A stretch of 29,185 nt of DNA, from positions 1-29,185 of the IMG/VR virus record IMGVR_UViG_3300037316_000051; one strand, 5' to 3'. This document shows, piece after piece, positions 5,180-12,820 of this stretch (within the stretch, counting starts at the first letter, position 1; each line of letters begins with the position of its first letter). The position numbers and the translations under genes were made by a program. The notes beneath the pieces are model-generated. The model was not told where the DNA came from. It was given only the letters and a program-made list of their open reading frames with translations, and did no database searches. This DNA is from a virus.

Positions 5180-5439
5180 TGGAACTCTGGCGTCGATTTG
5201 ATCCACCGGCACACATAGTTGCGTCGCAGCAAGTGTATGATCGCTCTTATATGACTTGGCGAATGTCTCAGTGTGGCTTCACACATCGGCAAATCGCCTT
5301 GCGGCTTCACGTTTCGGAAGGGCGAGCTGGACAGCTTATCAGACGATTCGAGCGCCACCGCCGCCGCCTGTCACCTATCGAGCGCTGGATCAAAAATACG
5401 GTTCCGGAACTGGCGCGCACCTATCCAATAGTCAAATGA
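5179..5439 (+). CDS. Small HTH protein
   Basis: 86 residues. Residues about 25-58 (YMTWRMSQCGFTHRQIALRL then HVSEGRAGQLIRRF) form a helix-turn-helix like sigma factor region 4 or MerR/Xre type recognition helices: THRQIALRL, turn, SEGRAGQLI. The tail is basic (RHRRRLSPIERWI). It probably binds DNA and may regulate this operon or the adjacent one. The start at 5179 overlaps the upstream stop. Confidence 0.6.
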   Translation: MELWRRFDPPAHIVASQQVYDRSYMTWRMSQCGFTHRQIALRLHVSEGRAGQLIRRFERHRRRLSPIERWIKNTVPELARTYPIVK

Positions 5440-5459
5440 CAATCTTAGGAGAACATCTT

Positions 5460-5645
5460 ATGCCGACACCACTCGACGAATTCGAGGAGCGCGTGCTGGC
5501 GCTGAACGGATTGCTTCACGCCAGGGACAGCGTTTACAAGGTGCTGATTTTGCCGGAAGACAAGAGCGCCTTTACCGCCAGGATCGAGCTGCGCATTTGG
5601 AAGCAGACCGAGGCGCTGCGGAAGCTGTTGAGGAACGACAAATGA
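5460..5645 (+). CDS. Small protein, unknown
   Basis: 61 residues, ATG at 5460 with AGGAG 8 nt upstream. Mostly helical and charged (DEFEERVLALNGLLHA, RIELRIWKQTEALRKLL). No family is recognised. It overlaps the next gene by 4 bp (ATGA). Confidence 0.6.
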   Translation: MPTPLDEFEERVLALNGLLHARDSVYKVLILPEDKSAFTARIELRIWKQTEALRKLLRNDK

Positions 5646-5818
5646 TCGGCGAGCTGGTTATCAAGTTCCATGAGAATGGTTACATCGAGCTTGACGACAC
5701 CAAGGCGAAAAGCGTTTCCATCGGTCAGCTCTACCGAGCCGGCAAGATGCTCGTCGGGCTTGGAGACCTGATCATACCGATTGACAAGATCGCTATCGAT
5801 AATGAGGAGACTGGATAA
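5642..5818 (+). CDS. Small protein, unknown
   Basis: 58 residues, ATG at 5642 overlapping the previous stop. Acidic, with a predicted beta-rich N-terminus (ELVIKFHENGYIELDD). No recognised family. Its stop overlaps the next start (TAATG). Confidence 0.6.
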   Translation: MIGELVIKFHENGYIELDDTKAKSVSIGQLYRAGKMLVGLGDLIIPIDKIAIDNEETG

Positions 5819-6030
5819 TGCTAACGCTAAAGCCAACCGAAATAATCAACCAGAGGACTGGCGACAGTTTTGACGGCGGCATCGGCGAGTGCGAGTGCGG
5901 CGGTCACACTTTCATAATCCTGTGGGTGACTGGACAGGATCACCCGCACTACCAATGCACCGAATGCGAAAGCTCGTATTGCGGAACCTGGGACGGTCGC
6001 GATTGCATCAAACCGGCAAGAGGTAATTAA
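5818..6030 (+). CDS. Small zinc-ribbon protein
   Basis: 70 residues, ATG at 5818. Cysteines C25xC27 and C47xxC50 plus C55 make a probable zinc ribbon (GECECGGH, YQCTECESSYC). It is distinct from the zinc-ribbon protein encoded at 4708-4935. The function is unknown. Confidence 0.6.
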   Translation: MLTLKPTEIINQRTGDSFDGGIGECECGGHTFIILWVTGQDHPHYQCTECESSYCGTWDGRDCIKPARGN

Positions 6031-6246
6031 ATGAAACAGCGCGACCCTTACATCGCCATCATGATTGCCAACGACACTCAAGTCGGGCTGCACCTGTCGA
6101 AGGAGGAAGTCGCCGAGCTGGCGAAGGAGTCGGTTATCATCGGACGCGCCTATCTTGCTCTGAATGAAGAGCAGAAGGCGGACTTCGAGCTGAACGGATG
6201 GAAGGGATTGTTAAGGGAACAGATAATTAAGCGATGGTTCTCTTAG
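6031..6246 (+). CDS. Small protein, unknown; last gene of the operon
   Basis: 71 residues, ATG at 6031 directly after the preceding stop, with AAGAGG upstream. Helical and charged (SKEEVAELAKESVIIGRAYLALNEEQKADF). No recognised family. Its 3' end overlaps the 3' end of the convergent gene at 6211-6483 by 36 bp, and no terminator is visible between the two operons. Confidence 0.6.
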   Translation: MKQRDPYIAIMIANDTQVGLHLSKEEVAELAKESVIIGRAYLALNEEQKADFELNGWKGLLREQIIKRWFS

Positions 6247-6483
6247 GAGAATCCTGACTAGCAAAGTGAGCGCAATCGATCCTTCTATCAGGAACAAGCC
6301 GGCGATGGCAAAGCTGATTGTGCGAGATGACTTTATTAGGCATAGTGCTATACCTAATAAAGAAATCGAGCACGTCAGGATCAGCCATTGAACAAGGAAG
6401 AGATTGCTGAGGAAGAACACGATCGGCGGAGTGCTAACTAACAGCGCCCCAACGGCACTGAGAAATAAAGCAATCCACAGCAT
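6211..6483 (-). CDS. Small three-pass membrane protein
   Basis: 90 residues, start ATG at 6483, overlapping the stop of the upstream gene. Hydrophobic segments at about residues 2-25, 30-50 and 58-78 predict three membrane helices. No family is recognised. It is last in the portal operon, a place where phages often keep small membrane proteins such as holins, but a lysis role is only a guess. Confidence 0.6.
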   Translation of the reverse strand: MLWIALFLSAVGALLVSTPPIVFFLSNLFLVQWLILTCSISLLGIALCLIKSSRTISFAIAGLFLIEGSIALTLLVRILLREPSLNYLFP

Positions 6484-6692
6484 TAGTTCTCTAAGTCCGG
6501 ACGCTGCGGTACTGGCGCGACAGCCATTTCGGTTACGTGAATAACCTGCTTGCCGTAAACGGTGACGTGGCGAACGCCGCCGGGTCCGATCGGGAGACTG
6601 CTAAGCAGTTTGCCGTTATCTTCGAAGGTCTCGACAAGGAGGTACTTCGGGACGGTTTCGTTGCAGTGTTCGATTTTGACTGAGATGGTCAT
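6483..6692 (-). CDS. Small beta-rich protein, unknown
   Basis: 69 residues from the ATG at 6692, stop overlapping the next start. Alternating strands (TISVKIEHCNE, KYLLVETFEDNG, VRHVTVYGKQVIHVTEM) suggest a small beta sandwich. No recognised family. It is in the portal operon immediately after the zinc-ribbon gene. Confidence 0.6.
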   Translation of the reverse strand: MTISVKIEHCNETVPKYLLVETFEDNGKLLSSLPIGPGGVRHVTVYGKQVIHVTEMAVAPVPQRPDLEN

Positions 6693-6881
6693 TTAGGTTT
6701 CCTTGATATCTGGCGTCACGTACACATTGACTTTACAGCCAGGACAAACGATGAACCTGTTGACAGCTACGCCGGAATTCCAGCCTTTGCAGTCAGCCGC
6801 CGTGTACTCCAAACGAGAGGCGCAGCCCAAACAGGTAGTTTGGTGCTTGCTGATGTCCTTATTTACCACTGTAACGGTCAT
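6693..6881 (-). CDS. Small zinc-ribbon protein
   Basis: 62 residues, ATG at 6881, 4-bp overlap with the hydrolase gene. C17xxC20 and C46xxC49 form a zinc ribbon (TTCLGCASR, IVCPGCKV). Function is unknown. Confidence 0.6.
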   Translation of the reverse strand: MTVTVVNKDISKHQTTCLGCASRLEYTAADCKGWNSGVAVNRFIVCPGCKVNVYVTPDIKET

Positions 6882-7390
6882 GTTATTGCTGGCAGTCCTT
6901 TTGAGAGCGCCAGGACGGCTTCGTAGGTGAGGTTGTGCAGAAACTTGTCGCTGGCAAAGCCGACATGATAGTCGTTGTTGCGCTGGACTTCCTTATAGAC
7001 GGCGGTCGGGTCCCACAGCAAATCAAAGCCGAAGATGTTGACCCAGGTGTGACCGTGATAGTCCAGGATGTACTTGACGTTACTCTTCAACGTCTGTTCA
7101 GACCACTCGGTGCAGTCATATCCAACCAGTAAGTCGACTGTGCGTGGATACACCTTGTCAGCAATCGCAGACATCATGGCGCCGCCGAGGGAATGTCCAA
7201 TGAGAACAACTTTGTCAGTTGCCGGCAGCTTGCCGATCTCGCCAACGATCTGTTCCCATTTCGTCCAATCGATTGTCGGAGGGACAGCGACGCCCGAGAT
7301 GGCGCGAAGCATTGGCGCGAGAACGGTTTCCATAGGACCGGAGTAAACTGGTCCGCCAGCGCCATACATGATGAAAACTTGGGTGGTCAT
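6878..7390 (-). CDS. Alpha/beta hydrolase, lipase-like
   Basis: 170 residues. The nucleophile elbow GHSLGG (Ser67) lies after a hydrophobic strand (KVVLIGHSLGGAMMSAIA), typical of lipase/esterase alpha/beta hydrolases; the acid is possibly Asp92 and the base His142 or His152. There is no signal peptide, so it is either cytoplasmic, released at lysis, or a virion component. It sits in the portal operon between a coiled-coil membrane protein and a zinc-ribbon protein. Phage lipases/esterases can act on host lipids or surface esters; the substrate here is unknown. It is shorter than most lipases (200-300 residues). Confidence 0.75.
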   Translation of the reverse strand: MTTQVFIMYGAGGPVYSGPMETVLAPMLRAISGVAVPPTIDWTKWEQIVGEIGKLPATDKVVLIGHSLGGAMMSAIADKVYPRTVDLLVGYDCTEWSEQTLKSNVKYILDYHGHTWVNIFGFDLLWDPTAVYKEVQRNNDYHVGFASDKFLHNLTYEAVLALSKGLPAIT

Positions 7391-8178
7391 TTTGGTGGCG
7401 CCGCGATGATGACTTGTCCCGGCGCTGCGGCTGCGGCAGAAGCGGCTTGTGATGCTGGCGCTGGGATGTAGATGATTTGCGGCACTGGCGCAGCGGCTGG
7501 CGCAGAATACATGGCTTGCGGCGCTGGCGCTGAACTATGTTGTCCCATGAAGTCGACGAGCACGAGACCGCAAGTGGCGACAGCCACTATGATGGCAATA
7601 ACCCATCCCCAGGCGCCTGACTGTCCGGATTGATTTCCTTGGCTGCGATCCAGGCGCTCTCTGACGTTGCTAAGCTGATCGATGTATCCTTTTAGCTCGC
7701 TTGTCGTGGCGTAAGACGCTTGCATGTCTTTCATCTGCGCACGGAACTCGTTGACGCTATCGAAACGCTTCTCGTTGGCAACGTCAGCCTTGGCGATAGC
7801 CTTTTCCGATGCCGTCATGGCGGTCGCCAAGTTCTTGTCGGCGTTGTCGGTCGCCAGCTTCAACGCGTCCTTGGTGTTCATGTTAGCGGCGTTAAGCGCG
7901 TCCTTGGTGGTTGCGTTAGCAGCGTTGAGAGCTTCCTTGGCGGTATTGGAGACGGCGGCAAGCGCTTCCTTCGAGTTATTAACCGAATCGGTCAATTGCT
8001 CTTTCAGCGTCTTGTGTGCGATCTCGTAATGACTGTTCTTCTCGTTGATCAAGGTCTCAAGATATTGTCTCTTGTCTTCAACAAGTTGCTCGATGTAGGT
8101 TTGCAGCGACACATCGCTTGCAGTTGGCACTACAAGCGCGACTGGATTTGTCTTCATCGTCTTTTTAGTTAGCTTCAT
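7387..8178 (-). CDS. Coiled-coil protein with C-terminal membrane anchor
   Basis: 263 residues. Residues about 25-175 are a long helical region with heptad-like repeats of A/N/T/K/D (KEALNAANATTKDALNAANM), predicted as coiled coil. Residues 189-211 (AWGWVIAIIVAVATCGLVLVDFM) form a membrane helix, followed by an Ala/Pro-rich tail. Resembles phage proteins of unknown function that anchor a coiled coil in the inner membrane. The ATG at 8178 has only a weak site (GAAAG), and 14 bp overlap with the upstream gene suggests coupling. The stop overlaps the hydrolase start (ATGA). Confidence 0.65.
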   Translation of the reverse strand: MKLTKKTMKTNPVALVVPTASDVSLQTYIEQLVEDKRQYLETLINEKNSHYEIAHKTLKEQLTDSVNNSKEALAAVSNTAKEALNAANATTKDALNAANMNTKDALKLATDNADKNLATAMTASEKAIAKADVANEKRFDSVNEFRAQMKDMQASYATTSELKGYIDQLSNVRERLDRSQGNQSGQSGAWGWVIAIIVAVATCGLVLVDFMGQHSSAPAPQAMYSAPAAAPVPQIIYIPAPASQAASAAAAAPGQVIIAAPPK

Positions 8179-8422
8179 GTTCGTTTTCTTTCGGGTTCAG
8201 AACTTTCCAGTTCATCATTTCATCGTAAAGGACTTGCTCGAAGCCAGGGTCCTTACCCCAATTCGGATTCCAGTTGAGACGCATGGATTGCGCAGTTACG
8301 CTATCGCCGCCTTGCTGTACGAAGCGCGAAAGATATTCACGCATGACAGTGGCGCCGGCTAGGAATGCTTCAGTGAATGGATGATCTACCATGTGACACT
8401 CCGGAGTATAGTTCGTACTCAT
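8165..8422 (-). CDS. Small virion-operon protein, unknown
   Basis: 85 residues, ATG at 8422, two bases after the portal stop. No membrane segment or known motif; moderately acidic C-terminus (NPKENEHEAN). Its place directly after the portal suggests an accessory head or connector role, but this is inferred from position only. Confidence 0.6.
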   Translation of the reverse strand: MSTNYTPECHMVDHPFTEAFLAGATVMREYLSRFVQQGGDSVTAQSMRLNWNPNWGKDPGFEQVLYDEMMNWKVLNPKENEHEAN

Positions 8423-8424
8423 GC

Positions 8425-10701
8425 TTAAGTCTGTGTTTGAGGTTTCGGTGTACCACCGCCAGCATTAGCCGTAGCGCTTGACGGCGCCTTGGTTGAGCCA
8501 GCTCCACCGAACGAAGGCGCAGGTTTCGACTTCGCACTAATTAGGGTTGAACCCATCTTGATATTGAACTCTTGGGTTTGCCCACTGTTTTTGCTTGTTG
8601 GTGCCTTCGATGTGTTCTCTTGGGTTTGACCGCCCTTGTTACCGTTGCCGGTTTCGAGTCTCTGTAGGGTTTGAGCGCGTACCAGAGTGGCTTGGCGTGA
8701 CTGTGGAGAGCCTTGAGCCGGCTGCATGCCGGCTGGTCCGTTCGAGCGGTTGAGACGTGCCTGGACGCGTTGCAGGGCGATTGCGCGCTTCTGCTGATCG
8801 GCTTGCTGCTTCGAGGCAATGCCGGCATTGTGAGTAGCCAAGTCCTTTGCATTAGCGTTCTGGTTGTCCTGAAGGTTCTGCTGGATATCGCCTTGCTCGC
8901 CTTGCAGATCAGATTGCGCACCAGCTGCGTCGTCGGCGAGACCGGAAGCTGCTTCGTTCTGCATTTCCAGCAGCTCGACTTGCAGCTCGCGATCCAGCTC
9001 CTTGTCGTCGGAGACGATCTTGGCGCCGGCATCCGGATAGCCTTCTTGACGCGCCTCGAAGTTTGGGCTCTCCGGGAAGGATGCGGCGGACGCAAGCAGT
9101 ACCTTGAATTCGTCAATGTCAACCCAATCGGGAATGACTTCGGCACGCTTGAAGTAGTCGAACACAATTTCGATTGGCAGCACGCCGTCGAGATACATCG
9201 CTTCGATAGCGCGGAACTCGCGGGCGCTGATGCTCGAAAAGATGAAGTCCTTGTTGAACTCAACGGTGAACTTGTCGATCGCGTCCTGACCTACGTCAAT
9301 CCAACCGCAAAACCAGCGCAGCATGCGGGTAAAGCCGGAGTCCATCGTCAGGGCAACCGACAACAGCATGGCTTGCTCGTTACGATCCGCCAGCTGTGCC
9401 GAGTAGTTCGGACGCTGCGACGTACCAGTGATTGAGTTCTCACCAATAAGACGACCACCAAGTGCAGCTATCTGGTCTTCCTTTTCCTTCAATGCGTCGG
9501 ATAGATATTTGAGACCTGAGCCGTTGTACTCGATAAGACCGGCACGGGCGTTGAGAGGGATTTCCCAAACAACGGAAGGACCGATAGTGTACTCGCCGCC
9601 GCCATCATTCTGTTCAACCTGTGTCCAGTAGACTGGCAAAGCTGTGAAATAGCGACCATGCTCCAAGTGAGCGTAGCTGCGATAATGCGAGATGTTGATA
9701 CGTGCGATGTCGAGCAGTGGCGGCTTCTCTACTTCGATAGTGCTGTTCTGTGGACCAAAGCAGATAAACGGAATAAAGTCATAAGGCACGCCGTGAATTG
9801 TCGGCGTGATAACTTCATCCGGAGCACCGAAGATATTAGCGTCGCCGGCAGCGGAGCCAGTCGTGCGTCCATCGGAGTCAGCATTGAAGTAACCATGTGG
9901 GTTCGATAGCGCTGTCGTGCCGGGAGTAGCGAGCGCGCTCTGACCGGGAGGCAATGGCGTGCCGGGCTTACCTTTTCTGCTTTTAGGTAGCTTAGCAGCT
10001 GTGTTGCCGGTGATGACGCCGCCAGCAACCGTGCGCGTCGGGTTGAAAGTCTTCTGAACGTAGACGTACTTACCGTCAGGCTGTTGTTCCAGCTCTAGGA
10101 CGCGGTAGCGATTGAGATAGCGAACATAGCCGGTCGCCGGGTCCTGATCTTCGACGATCTCACGCAGGATGACTTTGACGAGCTGCTTGCGCCCGTTGAT
10201 CATTGCCGTTCCCCAGGTCATGATCGACTCGGCAATGTAGATGGTCATGTACGGCAGAGTTGGGGTAGTTCTCGTGTCGTCCTGAACCATATCCAATAGA
10301 ACGCCGCAGCGTCCCATGTGAATGATTTCCTGCGCCACTAGCTTGGCAAACGTACGGAAATCCTCGCCTTCCTGTCCAACGTTGTTCAGATCAAGCTTAG
10401 ATGGCTTGTTTTGAATGTTGGGGAGACGACGGAAGATCAAGCCCGTCATGCCGCTCTTCGTGCGCGAGACCATGTTGTAGAACACAGCACGATCCAGATA
10501 GGCGATGTAGTCTTCGTTGGAGAAGGACTCTAGGCGCGGAAGGTAGTCCTGCCCTTTCGTCTTGATCTGCTTCTCACCCAGGTCGCAGTCGCGCAAAAGC
10601 TCCCATTCGGAAGCGTAATACTTCACGTCAGGGTGACACCAATACGGAAAGAGCAGCTGCTTTTGAAGCAGTCTGCTGGCTGTGTCTGGTGAATTTGTCA
10701 T
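8425..10701 (-). CDS. Portal protein, DUF4055 type
   Basis: 758 residues. The N-terminal half matches the DUF4055 portal-like family as recognised by eye: HPDVKYYASEWELLRDC, YLPRLESFSNEDYIAYLDRA, FYNMVSRTKSGMTGLIFRR, and later MGRCGVLLDMVQDD and HYRSYAHLEHGRYFTALPVYW. Portals form the dodecameric ring at one head vertex through which DNA enters and leaves and which docks the terminase. The C-terminal 200 residues are Gln/Asn/Ala/Ser-rich, low complexity and probably disordered, making it longer than usual. The ATG at 10701 follows GAGGACG. First gene of the minus-strand operon; terminase lies 12 kb away rather than adjacent. Confidence 0.85.
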   Translation of the reverse strand: MTNSPDTASRLLQKQLLFPYWCHPDVKYYASEWELLRDCDLGEKQIKTKGQDYLPRLESFSNEDYIAYLDRAVFYNMVSRTKSGMTGLIFRRLPNIQNKPSKLDLNNVGQEGEDFRTFAKLVAQEIIHMGRCGVLLDMVQDDTRTTPTLPYMTIYIAESIMTWGTAMINGRKQLVKVILREIVEDQDPATGYVRYLNRYRVLELEQQPDGKYVYVQKTFNPTRTVAGGVITGNTAAKLPKSRKGKPGTPLPPGQSALATPGTTALSNPHGYFNADSDGRTTGSAAGDANIFGAPDEVITPTIHGVPYDFIPFICFGPQNSTIEVEKPPLLDIARINISHYRSYAHLEHGRYFTALPVYWTQVEQNDGGGEYTIGPSVVWEIPLNARAGLIEYNGSGLKYLSDALKEKEDQIAALGGRLIGENSITGTSQRPNYSAQLADRNEQAMLLSVALTMDSGFTRMLRWFCGWIDVGQDAIDKFTVEFNKDFIFSSISAREFRAIEAMYLDGVLPIEIVFDYFKRAEVIPDWVDIDEFKVLLASAASFPESPNFEARQEGYPDAGAKIVSDDKELDRELQVELLEMQNEAASGLADDAAGAQSDLQGEQGDIQQNLQDNQNANAKDLATHNAGIASKQQADQQKRAIALQRVQARLNRSNGPAGMQPAQGSPQSRQATLVRAQTLQRLETGNGNKGGQTQENTSKAPTSKNSGQTQEFNIKMGSTLISAKSKPAPSFGGAGSTKAPSSATANAGGGTPKPQTQT

Positions 10702-10716
10702 TCTTCGTCCTCAAAA

Positions 10717-10730
10717 TATTATCAACCGTG
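10717..10730 (-). promoter_or_regulatory. Possible extended -10 promoter of the portal operon
   Basis: On the minus strand GGTTGATAATATT holds an extended -10 (TG-A-TAATAT) about 20 bp before the portal start codon. No good -35 lies at 17 bp; TTGACT about 24 bp upstream is too far. Confidence 0.35.
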
Positions 10731-11086
10731 CCTGAAAAGCTAGGAAAAGTCAAGATTTACATTGGATAGGGTCAATTTGATTCGACAGGTCTAGCTCCCT
10801 ACCCGCCTTGGGTCCCATCCTACCCGCCTTGGGTCCCTCTACCTTTTACTTCCCGAGCCTGACAGTGGCGCCGCCGAAAAAATGGCCCCATGGTCAAGGT
10901 CAATGGGTCCCATACGGCAGTATAAAAGCCAGGAAGCCTAGAATGCCCGAGGCAACGCGCGCGCGAATGTTAGCGAGCAAAGCAACGCGGCAGCAATCCC
11001 GCGCGCTAACCTTCAACGTTGCCGTGGATTGCTAGCGCGTTGCTTGTGGATTGCTGCAACTACAGTGTTGACAACGAACGAACAAA
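10731..11086. other. Intergenic region with 21-bp-spaced direct repeats
   Basis: No convincing gene. Two copies of CTACCCGCCTTGGGTCCC lie at 10799-10816 and 10820-10837 (period 21 bp, two helical turns), and a third GGGTCCC is at 10905-10911. TATAAA at 10922-10927 could be a plus-strand -10 box. An ORF at 10808-11035 has no ribosome binding site and odd composition and was not accepted. Confidence 0.45.
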
Positions 11087-11112
11087 AGCCGCGCGGTAAT
11101 AACCGCGCGGCT
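11087..11112 (-). terminator. Terminator of the secreted-protein gene
   Basis: A perfect 11-bp inverted repeat AGCCGCGCGGT/ACCGCGCGGCT with a 4-nt loop, followed on the minus strand by TTTTG. It lies 84 bp after the stop of the gene at 11196-11687. Confidence 0.8.
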
Positions 11113-11195
11113 GGTATTGCTTTAACAGTGTTGCTATAGTCTAATCGGTCAACCGTCCGGCGTTACTGTAATATTCCGCTGCTTGCATGGTCGAT

Positions 11196-11687
11196 TTAGA
11201 AGTGACGAATAGTCTTGCGAAACGTTAGCACTGGCGATGCGTGGCCGATTGCCTTCGTTGTTACTTTCGTTGCTGTCATCTTTCCCATTGTAACCTTTGG
11301 AATTTTGACTACCGGGATTTTTGTTGCTTTAACAGTGGCGGCCTTTGCAGTCGAACCCTTGCTAAGCTTTGGCGCTTTGCTAGCCTTTGTCGCTTTGCCG
11401 CTCGCGCTAGCCTTAGCGCTTGCGCCGCTAGCGCGACCAGTGACAACATTCGTCGCACCATAACTTGCTGTTGCTTCGCTATACATATCGAATTCCGTTT
11501 CGCCACTAGCAAGCGACTCCAGATTGACACTAGGCAACGTCGAATTGTCGACTGCAATTGTACCGTCGGAATTCAACGTTTCGCACACCTGCAACGCGTC
11601 GCTTGGATTCCAACAAATACGCTGTTGATCTGCAATCGCGCTAGTAGAAAGTAGTGCGAGGATAGAGACGGCGAGGAGAATTTTCAT
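11196..11687 (-). CDS. Secreted protein with histone-H1-like tail
   Basis: 163 residues. The first 19 (MKILLAVSILALLSTSAIA, cleavage before DQ) are a typical Sec signal peptide. The middle part has two cysteines (ICWNPSDALQVC). From about residue 85 the protein is built almost only of Ala, Lys, Ser, Thr and Gly with KATKASKAPKLSKG-like repeats, like the tails of bacterial histone-H1-like proteins. Export of such a basic, disordered tail is unusual; it may bind envelope polyanions or nucleic acid outside the cytoplasm. Single-gene unit with its own terminator. Function unknown. Confidence 0.65.
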   Translation of the reverse strand: MKILLAVSILALLSTSAIADQQRICWNPSDALQVCETLNSDGTIAVDNSTLPSVNLESLASGETEFDMYSEATASYGATNVVTGRASGASAKASASGKATKASKAPKLSKGSTAKAATVKATKIPVVKIPKVTMGKMTATKVTTKAIGHASPVLTFRKTIRHF

Positions 11688-11720
11688 GGTTATTCTGTCC
11701 TTTCGTGTGAGGCGAAGATT

Positions 11721-11738
11721 AGCGCGCGATTGCGCGCT
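11721..11738 (-). terminator. Hairpin at the end of the 11737-12226 gene pair
   Basis: AGCGCGC/GCGCGCT with a 4-nt loop overlaps the stop codon of the 75-residue gene. The following minus-strand sequence TAATCTT is only weakly T-rich. Confidence 0.45.
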
Positions 11739-11964
11739 ATCCTCCCGAATTCTTTATTGCATGTCGCGCAACCATTGACGGCGTTTGTCCGTCTTCGTAA
11801 GCTTCGCGATAGCAATAATCGTCCAGATCGTCAATCGACAAGCTGCAAAGCTTGTCGATTTGCTCGCTAACCTTGGCAAGCCAAGCATTGAAACACTTGT
11901 CTTCAAATGCTTTCATTTCCGCGTCCGATTCAATCGGCAGCATTCCAGGATAGTGAATTGCCAT
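11737..11964 (-). CDS. Small acidic protein, unknown
   Basis: 75 residues from the ATG at 11964, which has GGAG 8 nt upstream; a longer frame to 12060 has no ribosome binding site. Acidic and helical (FEDKCFNAWLAKVSEQIDKL, SIDDLDDYCYREAYEDGQTP). No recognised family. It follows the 83-residue gene by 10 bp, probably one operon. Confidence 0.6.
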   Translation of the reverse strand: MAIHYPGMLPIESDAEMKAFEDKCFNAWLAKVSEQIDKLCSLSIDDLDDYCYREAYEDGQTPSMVARHAIKNSGG

Positions 11965-11974
11965 TTTTGACTCC

Positions 11975-12226
11975 TTACTCGCGCGAGGATGCAATTGCCA
12001 CCATGGCGGCGCGAATTGCATCTTTGAGCGAAGCGTTAAATTTTCCGTGGCAAGACTCACGGTGGAGACTCCACACGCGAATCATGATATGATCGATCGC
12101 AGTAAACGCGATTGTTTCGCGTTCGATTTTTGCCAGTCGGGGCATTTGTCCCGCGCGAGCTTGTGAAAAGAACGCGCGATAACGGCGATTGAAACCGTCC
12201 TCTAAAATCATGGTGTAATTGCGCAT
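11975..12226 (-). CDS. Small protein, unknown
   Basis: 83 residues, ATG at 12226 with AAGGA about 9 nt upstream. Slightly basic; no motif recognised. First gene behind a class 2 promoter element (12257-12313). Confidence 0.6.
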   Translation of the reverse strand: MRNYTMILEDGFNRRYRAFFSQARAGQMPRLAKIERETIAFTAIDHIMIRVWSLHRESCHGKFNASLKDAIRAAMVAIASSRE

Positions 12227-12256
12227 GGTCTCGTTTCCTTTTTTCTATCCTCACCC

Positions 12257-12313
12257 TACACTCAAAATCCTAACAAAGTGTTAACGCGCGTTGACCTTTC
12301 GAAATATGGTTAA
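12257..12313 (-). promoter_or_regulatory. Class 2 regulatory element with GTTAAC motif
   Basis: The most diverged of four related elements. It keeps GTTAACACTTTGTTA on the minus strand (12285-12271) and an upstream TTAACCATAT with CGAAAG, but the TAGACT box of the other copies is replaced by TAGGGT. It lies about 45 bp before the start of the 83-residue gene. Confidence 0.45.
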
Positions 12314-12349
12314 AAAAGTGTTAATGCGCTCGGACGGCTATGGTAAAGA

Positions 12350-12455
12350 ATTAAGGTTAACGCGGCGTTACCGTTCGCGAAGCGTTAACCCTAATTATTA
12401 GGGTTAACGATTTGCTAATTTTCACTTTTCGTTAACCTTACGAATTAAGGTTAAC
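12350..12455. repeat. Cluster of GTTAACC/GGTTAAC palindromes
   Basis: A perfect 25-bp palindrome at 12384-12408 (arms GTTAACCCTAAT/ATTAGGGTTAAC, one central T) and an imperfect one at 12431-12455 (GTTAACCTTA, 5 bp, TAAGGTTAAC), plus a half site near 12352. They fill the space between the terminator at 12472 and the promoter element at 12257. Confidence 0.85.
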
Positions 12456-12471
12456 GCCGACGCCGAAGAAA

Positions 12472-12506
12472 TTAACCATGTCGCCCGACGAGGGCGACAT
12501 GGTTAA
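12472..12506 (-). terminator. 15-bp hairpin after the zinc-ribbon gene
   Basis: TTAACCATGTCGCCC and GGGCGACATGGTTAA form a perfect 15-bp stem with a 5-nt loop, 8 bp after the stop at 12514. On the minus strand AATTTCTT follows, a weak T run. Probably a terminator whose outer bases also carry the GGTTAA motif. Confidence 0.55.
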
Positions 12507-12513
12507 CGAAAGG

Positions 12514-12723
12514 TTAAAATCCTCCTCGCTCGTCTCGATCGGCACAAGAGTCACACTGATAACCTTGTGCCCTATCGGCAGGAGTCAACCGGTTCGGTTG
12601 CTTGCATGTCGGACAAGGGAGATTCCGACGATTGCCCTTGTGCGCCGCTCTAAGAGCGGATTTGCCGCCCGGTTCGGCAAAATCGATAAAATCGCTTTCG
12701 TCCATTCCATCATATTCGCGCAT
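12514..12723 (-). CDS. Small zinc-ribbon protein
   Basis: 69 residues from the ATG at 12723, with GGAG 7 nt upstream; the longer frame to 12774 would run into the promoter element. C37xxC40 and C57xxC60 (LPCPTCKQ, YQCDSCAD) form a zinc ribbon behind an acidic N-terminus. Single-gene unit between a class 2 promoter and a 15-bp terminator hairpin. Function unknown. Confidence 0.65.
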   Translation of the reverse strand: MREYDGMDESDFIDFAEPGGKSALRAAHKGNRRNLPCPTCKQPNRLTPADRAQGYQCDSCADRDERGGF

Positions 12724-12760
12724 TTGAAGACTCCAGGTTTCGCTTGTTTCTACAATTCGC

Positions 12761-12820
12761 AGTCTACTCGCCACACATTAACAAAGCGTTAACGCGTGGC
12801 GAGCTTTCGCGATACGGTTA
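12761..12820 (-). promoter_or_regulatory. Class 2 promoter/operator palindrome
   Basis: A 37-bp imperfect palindrome at 12767-12803 with arms CTCGCCACGCGTTAA and its complement surrounds the motif GTTAACGCTTTGTTAAT (12793-12777). TAGACT (12766-12761) follows 10 bp later as -10 candidate. The element begins with the TAA stop of the upstream gene (12818-12820). A near-identical copy lies at 13416-13475. Confidence 0.65.

Noticed and set aside
8713-9435. 240-codon plus-strand ORF opposite the portal gene (and the minus-frame ORF at 8541-9263)
   Set aside because: Both are shadows of the portal coding sequence, which has clear family motifs in its own frame.
10808-11035. 75-codon plus-strand ORF in the portal upstream region
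   Set aside because: Starts inside direct repeats without a ribosome binding site; composition is Pro/Arg-rich like non-coding GC-rich DNA.
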